From: Candidatus Binatus soli
Lineage (GTDB): Bacteria; Desulfobacterota; Binatia; Binatales; Binataceae
Reading direction: 5' to 3'
Length of the DNA stretch: 64,000 nt
NCBI GenBank assembly: GCA_002479255.1
Contig: DLMJ01000032.1
Location: 62,001 to 126,000 of the forward strand
The notes beneath the pieces are model-generated. The model was not told the DNA's origin. It made no database searches and worked only from the letters and a program-made list of their open reading frames with translations. The translations under genes were made by a program, and so were the position numbers. Of the stretch, positions 1 to 6,773 are shown piece by piece. The first letter of the stretch is position 1. Each line of letters starts with the position of its first letter.

Positions 1-906
1 GCTTTGGACGAACCCGGCGCGCCTTGCCAGCGTGGCCAGGCCATTGCCGGTGAAGATCTGAAGGTGCTGCGGCGGGTGGAGCCCGAGCCAGCTGGGCCCG
101 AAATGGCGATGGCCCCAACTTTCGGCGTTGGGGGTGGTGACGGCAAGCGTACCGCCCACTGCCAGCACTCGACGGATTTCGCGAAGCGTCCCAAGCGGAT
201 CGTGAAGGTGCTCGATCACGTGGTTCATCAGGACCAGATCGAATGACTCGTCCGGGTAGCGCTGCGCGGCCAGACTTCCAAGCCTCACGGAAAGTCCTTT
301 GCGCCGCGCCGCATCAACTGCTTGCGCATCGAAGTCCACGCCCTCGGTGTTCCAGCCAAGCTCCTGGGCCATGTTCAACGCATAGCCGTCACCGCATCCG
401 ACATCGAGCATCCGCCCCTTTTGGGAAACGGCGAGATAGCGAAGCGGAATATCGAGCGCGTCGCATTCAATGCGCGAGAGCAGGATCGGCAGCGCGAACA
501 ACCACCGCAATGGTTTGCCGGTGTCGTCTCCGCAATTGAAGCGCCAGGCACGATAGGCCGACCTGCAAAGCTCGGCCGCCCGATGGCCCGCTCCGGGCGC
601 AGCCGGTGGCGACGCATCCGCCGCATCCTCGGGGGCAGCATGGGTGAAATAGCCCTCGTAGGCCATCGCGATATCTTCTTCGAGTGGCATCGGGTCGAGC
701 CATAGAAGACCGCATTCGGGGTTTGGGCATCGCTTGAGGTTCCATTGGCCCGGGGCGTTGGCCACCCGATCGGTGAGCCCCTCATACAGCGGCTTGCCGC
801 CGGCGCCGCAGAGGCAACACTCGGGGCACGGCCGGCTCCTGATTTCTTCGCCCGACTCGGCCTGTTCGTTCAGCTTTGCGTCCGCAGCGCTCATCGCTCG
901 CTTCAT
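1..906 (-). CDS. SAM-dependent methyltransferase with N-terminal zinc-ribbon (partial, runs off window)
   Basis: Class I methyltransferase; its 3' end lies beyond base 1. The frame is open from ATG at 906 (a second ATG at 894 is equally possible) to the window edge, about 300 codons. Cysteines near residues 27-33 and a CPNPEC group near residue 60 look like a zinc-binding head. The SAM motif I LDVGCGDGY follows, then FDLVLMNHVIEHL and a PPQHLQIF segment typical of the Methyltransf_23/12 families found in polysaccharide clusters. It is the last visible gene of the exopolysaccharide locus and probably methylates a sugar or a glycan end. The acceptor cannot be read from sequence. Confidence 0.85.
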   Translation of the reverse strand, partial: MKRAMSAADAKLNEQAESGEEIRSRPCPECCLCGAGGKPLYEGLTDRVANAPGQWNLKRCPNPECGLLWLDPMPLEEDIAMAYEGYFTHAAPEDAADASPPAAPGAGHRAAELCRSAYRAWRFNCGDDTGKPLRWLFALPILLSRIECDALDIPLRYLAVSQKGRMLDVGCGDGYALNMAQELGWNTEGVDFDAQAVDAARRKGLSVRLGSLAAQRYPDESFDLVLMNHVIEHLHDPLGTLREIRRVLAVGGTLAVTTPNAESWGHRHFGPSWLGLHPPQHLQIFTGNGLATLARRAGFVQS

Positions 907-991
907 ACCTTATCGCAGTAGAGCCCCGCGGATCTGGCATCCTGTCGACCGGGCAATTCTTGACGGCTCCACGATCGATTCCACTCCTTGC

Positions 992-1822
992 CTAATCCGC
1001 GCGCTGCCAATAGACACCGCTCCAATCGATGCGTTTCATCTCTTCCTTGATGGCGCACCGTGCGCGAAAGTCGTCAACCGCTTTGTGGCAGCCGGGGAGC
1101 GCGTAGTCGTCAATAATTACGTACCCGCCCCTGGACAATTTGGGATAGAGACAAGTCAGGGCATCCATCGTTGATTCATACATGTCGCCGTCGAGCCGCA
1201 ACACAGCAAGTCGCGCAATCGGTGCGGTGGATAGCGTTTCGCTGAACCAGCCTTTCAGGAACATGACTTGGGAATCGAGAAGACCGAAGGCGGAAAAGTT
1301 CGACTTGACATCTTCCAGCGAAACCCTCAGCTCATCATGAGTATGAAGGTGATCGCCGCGGTCTGCTGGGTACTTTGCAGGGTTGGGTGGCGGCAGGCCG
1401 CAAAAGGAGTCTGCGGCCCAAACAGTCCGGTCGTCGATTCCATACGCCTTGAGAACCGCGCGCATGAAGATTACAGCTCCGCCACGCCACACGCCGGTTT
1501 CTATGAAATCGCCGGGCACTCGGTTCCTGATCACTTCCTCACAGCAAAACTGGAGATTGTCGAGGCGCTTCATCCCAATCATGCTAAAAGCGACCTCATT
1601 ATAATGAGTGCCCTCGGCCACGATCTTCAAGTCCGATCGATACAGCCTCATCAAAGAAAGACCATAATGTTCCAAAGTGCTGCGCGTTGAAGTGTACAGC
1701 GATTTCTGCCAGCGGCGAGCAGGAAGGGTCTGGTGAAGGCGACCTATAGGCTTTTCGGCGTAGACCGCTCCGGACACCGCCTTTTTCATTAGGTCCAAGT
1801 AGAGTGATCGTATCTCAATCAT
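992..1822 (-). CDS. TylF/MycF-family O-methyltransferase
   Basis: The 276-residue protein matches the macrocin O-methyltransferase (TylF) family: ETGVWRGG at 108-115 (SAM loop), AADSFCGLP near 136-144, LDGDMYEST near 210-218 and IDDY at 237-240. The acidic LDGD and IDDY residues are those that bind the divalent metal in characterised TylF/MycF enzymes. These enzymes methylate sugar hydroxyls using SAM and magnesium. Placed between the Wzx flippase and another methyltransferase, it most likely O-methylates a sugar of the exported glycan. Length is normal for the family and nothing is missing from the core. Confidence 0.88.
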   Translation of the reverse strand: MIEIRSLYLDLMKKAVSGAVYAEKPIGRLHQTLPARRWQKSLYTSTRSTLEHYGLSLMRLYRSDLKIVAEGTHYNEVAFSMIGMKRLDNLQFCCEEVIRNRVPGDFIETGVWRGGAVIFMRAVLKAYGIDDRTVWAADSFCGLPPPNPAKYPADRGDHLHTHDELRVSLEDVKSNFSAFGLLDSQVMFLKGWFSETLSTAPIARLAVLRLDGDMYESTMDALTCLYPKLSRGGYVIIDDYALPGCHKAVDDFRARCAIKEEMKRIDWSGVYWQRAD

Positions 1823-1885
1823 CTTCTCGATGTCTTTCTGGCAGCCTCAAAAACGATCGATTTGTTTCAATCCGCGGGAGCCCAA

Positions 1886-3448
1886 TCAGTGCGCCTGCGC
1901 AAGGAGAAGGCGCACGCCGCGAACTACACCACGCACAGAAGCCCGCTCTCTTGGTCCGAGTACCAGCCAGCCCAGCATGGCGAATAGAAGTGGTGCTATA
2001 CCGAGTAGGAGGCATTGTTCAGGCAAATCCATTGGTATCGTCCCAACAGCGAAGATCAGCAACGCCGCTGAAGTGAGCGTGGCAATCCTAGCAATCCCTG
2101 GGGCCGCCATCGGCAACAACCGCCACGCCATAAGGAATACTATAAGCGTTGTGACTACCACCCGAACTGTCCATGTTATGGCCACTCCCGCGATTCCATA
2201 TCGCACCATCATCCACCACAGCATGGCAACGTAGAATGGTGCTTCAGCGAGATGAAGCTTGGCGAGAAGATCAGGCCGGTCAGCGGCCTGGATCAGGCCG
2301 TAGGCCGGGTGTGCGGTGCTGTTGATGAACACGGCAAAAGTGAGCCATCGCAATGCGCTTGCACTGTGGTCCGCGAAGGAGGGACCGAGCCACAGGCGAA
2401 GAGCTTCGGGCGCCAGCGTGATGATAAAAAGAACCGGGGCAAACAGCGTGAGAACGATGTACTTGGTAGCGCTCTCGAGCAAGAGCGCAGCGTGGTCCGG
2501 ATCGCTGCTGAAAGCGCCGGAAAAAGCGGAAAACGTCACCGCTGACACGGCATTGGGTATAATCCACAGCTTGGTCGCCACTTGGAAGGGCACTGCGTAG
2601 TAGGTAACCGCCGCCATCGACAGCATCGCGCCGATCAGAAAGCGGTCGAAATAGGCCATGATTGGGCTAACCACCGCCGACACCGTAAGCCAGCCGCCGA
2701 AGCTCAGCATCGGGCGGATCGTGGCGCGACCCGGGTGAATTTCGCGCCCGAGCCCCGGAACGAGACGCAAGCAAAGCCAGAATGTCACGATCCACCCGGC
2801 CACCCGTCCCAGCACCACCACCGCGACCAGCCAGCCAAGGCTGTGGGAAAACGGCAACACCAGGAGCGGACCCACATAGGAGAAGATGGCGCTCGGCACG
2901 CGGATCTCATTGATGAGGTCGAAGCGCTGGAAGGCGGAGAGCGTGCCGTTCAGGCCGCCGCTGCTGATGACGAAAGGCATCGAGAAAGCGAGCAGATACA
3001 AGGCGTGCAGGCTCTCAGGCTGGAGCGCAACGGGAATTTTGAGGGCGCCGTGCACCAGCCATGGCGCAAGAACGGCAACCACGACGCCACCTGCGGTGCC
3101 GAACGCCAGCATCATGAACAGCGAGGTCCAGAACAGGCCAGGGATCTCCTGCTGGTCGCTCGACGCGGCGGCCGCGGCGATGAACTTGGTCGCGGCGCGG
3201 CCGAGCCCGAAGTCGAACAGGCCAAAGTAGCCGACCACCATAATGGACAGAGTGAGGACACCATAGCGATCCACTCCGAGCACGCGAATAACGAGCGGTA
3301 TCGCCAGCAACGCAACCAAGGAAGGCGCGACCTCGCCCGCAAGGTTGATGATCGTGTTGCGAGCAAGCAGACGCCCGCTGGTGAGATTGGTCGGATTGCT
3401 CAAACAGCTATCGCGCGCGGAGTTCCATCGCGTCCTTCGGCGCTGCAT
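1886..3448 (-). CDS. Wzx-type polysaccharide flippase (MOP superfamily)
   Basis: About 500 residues with 12-14 hydrophobic segments in the MATE/MOP arrangement. The N-terminus (ARNTIINLAGEVAPSL) is typical of O-antigen and teichoic-acid flippases, and VLGVDRYGVL follows the first helix. Such proteins move lipid-linked repeat units across the inner membrane before Wzy polymerises them. The start is unsure: ATG at 3448 overlaps the end of the upstream epimerase by 41 bases, whereas TTG at 3403 gives a more usual N-terminus and begins 5 bases after that stop codon. Neither has a clear Shine-Dalgarno. Position within the wza/wzc/wzy cluster supports the role. Confidence 0.85.
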   Translation of the reverse strand: MQRRRTRWNSARDSCLSNPTNLTSGRLLARNTIINLAGEVAPSLVALLAIPLVIRVLGVDRYGVLTLSIMVVGYFGLFDFGLGRAATKFIAAAAASSDQQEIPGLFWTSLFMMLAFGTAGGVVVAVLAPWLVHGALKIPVALQPESLHALYLLAFSMPFVISSGGLNGTLSAFQRFDLINEIRVPSAIFSYVGPLLVLPFSHSLGWLVAVVVLGRVAGWIVTFWLCLRLVPGLGREIHPGRATIRPMLSFGGWLTVSAVVSPIMAYFDRFLIGAMLSMAAVTYYAVPFQVATKLWIIPNAVSAVTFSAFSGAFSSDPDHAALLLESATKYIVLTLFAPVLFIITLAPEALRLWLGPSFADHSASALRWLTFAVFINSTAHPAYGLIQAADRPDLLAKLHLAEAPFYVAMLWWMMVRYGIAGVAITWTVRVVVTTLIVFLMAWRLLPMAAPGIARIATLTSAALLIFAVGTIPMDLPEQCLLLGIAPLLFAMLGWLVLGPRERASVRGVVRGVRLLLAQAH

Positions 3449-4337
3449 CCCGCCACCATTGAATCGTCGCGGCGAGGCCGTCTTGGAGGGTTAATCGCGG
3501 CCGGAAATCCACCTCGTCGCGCAGACGACGGACATCGGCGACGACGCGTGGCGAGTCGCCGGGCGCAGCGGCTATCGCGCCGAACTCGAGCATCGAGCGT
3601 GGAGCGCCAACCGCGTCTGCGATCATCTCGACCAGCGCGCGGACGGTGACTTCCTCACCCGACCCGATATTGACGGTCCCTTCGACTTCTCCATCGAGGA
3701 TCGCCGCGAACGCAGATGCGACATCGGCGACGTGCAGGTAGTCGCGTAGCTGGCGTCCATGGGTGCATCGCGCCGGCTGGTCGCGCAGGAGAGATTCGAT
3801 CACCGACGGCACCAGGCGCGACGGATGCTCGCCCGGACCGTACAGGTAGAAGATTCTTCCCCATGCAGTGCTGAGACCGCCCGGCGGGCGCCTCACAACT
3901 TCGGACAGGGCAAGCTTGCATGCGCCGTAACGCGTGGTGGGAGCGCATCGCGTGTCTGTTTCCGAACACATGCCCGCCGAGGGATCGTATTCGAAGCAGC
4001 TGCCGGCGAAAACCGCGCGGCCGCCGCCGGCCGCGGCGAATGCGCGCAGCAGATCAATTCCCGCGCGACACCAGACATAGTTCTGCTCCGACATCTGGTA
4101 CTTGCCGGGCTCCGCGTACCACGCGAGGTGAAGCAGATGCGTCGGCCTGACCCGCTCGAGCATCGGCATCACGGCCGATTCGTCCAGAAGATCCGTCCGA
4201 TGCCACTCTACGCCGCGCGCGGGAGCTGACGCGCCGCGATGGGCGACGGCATGCACCTCGTAGCCGCGCTCGACAAGAAACGGGAGGGCATGGCTTCCGA
4301 TCCATCCTGATGCGCCGGTTACGATCACCCGCTTCAT
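3408..4337 (-). CDS. NAD-dependent epimerase/reductase for CDP-deoxysugar
   Basis: A 309-residue extended short-chain dehydrogenase with the nucleotide-binding motif TGASGWIGS at 7-15 and the catalytic Tyr-x3-Lys at Y137/K141, with Ser113 upstream. Its start overlaps the stop of the RfbC-like gene by four bases (ATGA), so the two are probably translationally coupled. Following CDP-glucose 4,6-dehydratase and a 3,5-epimerase, the expected job is NAD(P)H reduction of the 4-keto group of a CDP-6-deoxyhexos-4-ulose, giving the finished nucleotide sugar. A plain C4 epimerase activity cannot be excluded. Substrate assignment is inference from neighbours. Confidence 0.85.
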   Translation of the reverse strand: MKRVIVTGASGWIGSHALPFLVERGYEVHAVAHRGASAPARGVEWHRTDLLDESAVMPMLERVRPTHLLHLAWYAEPGKYQMSEQNYVWCRAGIDLLRAFAAAGGGRAVFAGSCFEYDPSAGMCSETDTRCAPTTRYGACKLALSEVVRRPPGGLSTAWGRIFYLYGPGEHPSRLVPSVIESLLRDQPARCTHGRQLRDYLHVADVASAFAAILDGEVEGTVNIGSGEEVTVRALVEMIADAVGAPRSMLEFGAIAAAPGDSPRVVADVRRLRDEVDFRPRLTLQDGLAATIQWWRDAAPKDAMELRAR

Positions 4338-4864
4338 GGCACGAAATCCGGATAAGCGCGATCGCGTTCGGAGATCACCGACGGCTCGGATGGCCATCGG
4401 ATGCCGAAGGCGGAATCGTTCCATCGCACGCCGCGCTCCGCCTCGGGCGCATAGTACGCGGATACCTGGTAGAAGACTTCGGTCCCGTCCGCGAGCGTGA
4501 GATAACCGTGGGCACATCCCTCCGGCACATAGAGCATCCGGCGGTTGGACGCGGTCAGCTCGACGCCGTACCAGCGGCAGTACGCCGCAGATCGGGGCCG
4601 GAGGTCGAGGATTACGTCGAAGATCGCGCCCGAAGTGCATCTGACCAGCTTCGCCTCGGCCTGCGGAGCCAGTTGGTAATGCATCCCACGCAGCGTTGCG
4701 CGAACGTGGTTGTATGAGAGGTTGCACTGCACGACCGCGGGGTTGATGCCGTGCGCCTGGAATTCGCGCGCGCAGAAGGCGCGCGCGAAGAAGCCGCGCG
4801 AGTCGGCGCGCTGCTCCAGATCGATAACCCAGGCTCCGGGAATTTCGGTTTCGTGAAAAATCAC
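4334..4864 (-). CDS. RfbC/RmlC-like sugar 3,5-epimerase acting in a CDP-sugar pathway
   Basis: A 176-residue cupin with the RmlC catalytic set in register: LRGMHYQ with H62, K72 in AKLVRC, H119 in CAHGYL, and Y132 in FYQVSAYY. RmlC normally epimerises C3 and C5 of dTDP-4-keto-6-deoxyglucose. Here no dTDP-glucose genes are visible and the partners are CDP-glucose enzymes, so the substrate is probably the CDP analogue. The GTG start at 4864 overlaps the rfbG stop as GTGA, and its own stop overlaps the next start as ATGA, giving a tightly coupled three-gene unit. Epimerisation at one carbon only is possible. Confidence 0.87.
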   Translation of the reverse strand: MIFHETEIPGAWVIDLEQRADSRGFFARAFCAREFQAHGINPAVVQCNLSYNHVRATLRGMHYQLAPQAEAKLVRCTSGAIFDVILDLRPRSAAYCRWYGVELTASNRRMLYVPEGCAHGYLTLADGTEVFYQVSAYYAPEAERGVRWNDSAFGIRWPSEPSVISERDRAYPDFVP

Positions 4865-5970
4865 GGCGACACGTGCGTGCCGCGGCGCGGGTCGGGCGTC
4901 GCGGCATCTCCGATTCGGGAGTAGCGCCGGATCTGCTCTACGCTGAGGTCGTAGAGGCGCGGTCCGCGAACAGACGGCGCGGCGCGGTACCACTCGACGG
5001 TAAAATCCACCGCCTCGCGCAGCGAAAGCCGGGGGCGCCAACCGAGCCGCTTGCTTGCCTTGGCGGTGTCGAGCCACAGCATCCGCGCCTCGGCAAGCCC
5101 GTCGGCGGCCGGCTGGACGCGCCATCGCGCGCCACCCCACGCATCGCTCAGAAGCTCGACGAGCTGCGCAACTGTCGCAGCGGCGGAATCTTGCGGGCCG
5201 AAATTCCACGCGCCGGAGAATTTCCGGCCGCGTTCGATCAGTGCGCGGGCAAGCGCGAGGTACCCCGACAGCGGCTCCAGCACGTGCTGCCACGGCCGAA
5301 TCGCATCGGGATTGCGGACACACAGGACTTGATCGTGGCTAAAGGCGCGGATCGCGTCGGGGACAATGCGATCCTCGGCGAAATCGCCGCCACCGATCAC
5401 GTTGCCCGCGCGCGCAGTGGCAAGCGCGACTGGAGGTTCGCGGTTTTCCAGGAACGAGCGGCGCCACGCGTGCGCGACAATCTCGGCGCAGCCTTTGCTC
5501 GCGCTATAGGGATCCGCTCCGCCAAGTCTGTCTCGTTCGCGAAACGCGTGCGCGGTCTCAGGATTCTCGTAGCACTTGTCGCTCGTCACCACGACCACCG
5601 CGCGCACGGACGGCGCGTGCCGCACCGCTTCGAGCACGTTGGCGGTGCCAATGGCATTGGTCTCAAGGGTCGCGAGCGGCTCGCAATAGGAGCGGCGCAC
5701 GAGCGACTGCGCCGCCAGGTGAAAAACGATCTCCGGCTGAGATTGCTCGAATGCGCCACGCAGACGGTCGCGGTCGCGGATGTCGCCGATGCGTGAGTCG
5801 ATCACGCCTTCAAGCTTGCACGCGGAGAAGATTCCGCCGGAAAACTCCGGCGCAAGTGCGTAGCCCGACACCTGTGCGCCGAGCTCGCGGAGCCACATCG
5901 CGAGCCATCCTCCCTTGAAGCCGGTGTGGCCTGTCACGAGGACGCGGCGGTTCCAGAATTGATCGACCAC
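4861..5970 (-). CDS. rfbG: CDP-glucose 4,6-dehydratase
   Basis: A 369-residue extended SDR with the family signature VTGHTGFKGGWLA at 12-24, which distinguishes RfbG from dTDP-glucose dehydratases, and the catalytic motif YSASK in the middle of the protein. It converts CDP-glucose to CDP-4-keto-6-deoxyglucose using bound NAD. It starts on the base immediately after the rfbF stop, so rfbF and rfbG are consecutive steps with no spacer. Length is normal (about 360). Together with rfbF it commits the locus to a CDP-activated 6-deoxysugar. Confidence 0.93.
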   Translation of the reverse strand: MVDQFWNRRVLVTGHTGFKGGWLAMWLRELGAQVSGYALAPEFSGGIFSACKLEGVIDSRIGDIRDRDRLRGAFEQSQPEIVFHLAAQSLVRRSYCEPLATLETNAIGTANVLEAVRHAPSVRAVVVVTSDKCYENPETAHAFRERDRLGGADPYSASKGCAEIVAHAWRRSFLENREPPVALATARAGNVIGGGDFAEDRIVPDAIRAFSHDQVLCVRNPDAIRPWQHVLEPLSGYLALARALIERGRKFSGAWNFGPQDSAAATVAQLVELLSDAWGGARWRVQPAADGLAEARMLWLDTAKASKRLGWRPRLSLREAVDFTVEWYRAAPSVRGPRLYDLSVEQIRRYSRIGDAATPDPRRGTHVSP

Positions 5971-6744
5971 CTAGTTCCAGACCTTCCAAAGCGCGGAGCC
6001 CGCGTCCCACATCGCATTAAGCTGCTGGGCTTCGCGATAAGTATCCATGCACTGCCAGAAACCCTCGTGCTGATAGACCGAGAGCTGGTTGCGAGCGGCC
6101 AGACGGGGGAGGAGCCCCGTCTCGAGCGTGTCGTCTTCACCCTCGATCAGGTCGAACACACCGGGCTCGAAGACGAAGAAACCTCCGTTGATCCAGCCCG
6201 AAGTGACTTGCGGCTTTTCCTGGAACAGCGTCACAGCGCCATCGCGAATACCAAGCTCGCCGTAACGCGACGATGGGCGCACGGCGGTGACGGTCGCGAG
6301 CCGGCGCTGTTGGGAATGAAAGGCCGCAAGCCGCGCGACATCCACGTTGGCGACACCGTCGCCGTAGGTCACCAGGAAGGTGGAGTCGCCGACGTAGGGC
6401 CGAATTTTGCGGATGCGGCCTCCGGTCATCGTGGATTGTCCCGTTTCCGCCAATGTCACACGCCATCCGGATTCTCCGTGGCTGTCGTGCACCTGCAAAT
6501 CGCGGGAGCCCAGCGTCACGGTAAAGTCGCGGTTTCGGAGCTCGTAGTTCAGGAAATAGTCGCGAATCACGTCGCCCTTGTAGCCCAAGCAAATCACGAA
6601 GTCGCTGAATCCATGCGCCGCATAGATCTTCATGATGTGCCAGAGGATCGGGCGCCCGCCGATCTCCACCATCGGCTTGGGCCGAAACTCGGTCTCCTCG
6701 CGAAGCCGCGTGCCCAGTCCGCCGGCCAAAATCACCACTTTCAT
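5971..6744 (-). CDS. rfbF: Glucose-1-phosphate cytidylyltransferase
   Basis: The 257-residue nucleotidyltransferase opens with ILAGGLGTRLREET and RPKPMVEIGGRPILWHIM, the diagnostic N-terminus of RfbF. It makes CDP-glucose from CTP and glucose-1-phosphate. The later motifs YGDGVANVD and INGGFFVFEP, which carry the metal- and sugar-binding residues, are intact. It sits 29 bases after the Wzy/ligase gene and abuts rfbG. It is the first committed step of the CDP-deoxyhexose branch seen here. Confidence 0.94.
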   Translation of the reverse strand: MKVVILAGGLGTRLREETEFRPKPMVEIGGRPILWHIMKIYAAHGFSDFVICLGYKGDVIRDYFLNYELRNRDFTVTLGSRDLQVHDSHGESGWRVTLAETGQSTMTGGRIRKIRPYVGDSTFLVTYGDGVANVDVARLAAFHSQQRRLATVTAVRPSSRYGELGIRDGAVTLFQEKPQVTSGWINGGFFVFEPGVFDLIEGEDDTLETGLLPRLAARNQLSVYQHEGFWQCMDTYREAQQLNAMWDAGSALWKVWN

Positions 6745-6773
6745 CGCCTGGCGCCCTCAACAACTACATTCTA

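Noticed and set aside
2582..3649. Plus-strand open frame of about 355 codons opposite the Wzx flippase
   Set aside because: Sequence is dominated by Arg, His, Gln and Glu as expected for the complement of a hydrophobic gene.
4338..4907. N-terminal extension of the SDR epimerase frame
   Set aside because: It overlaps the RfbC-like gene in a different frame; the Rossmann motif begins right after ATG 4337.
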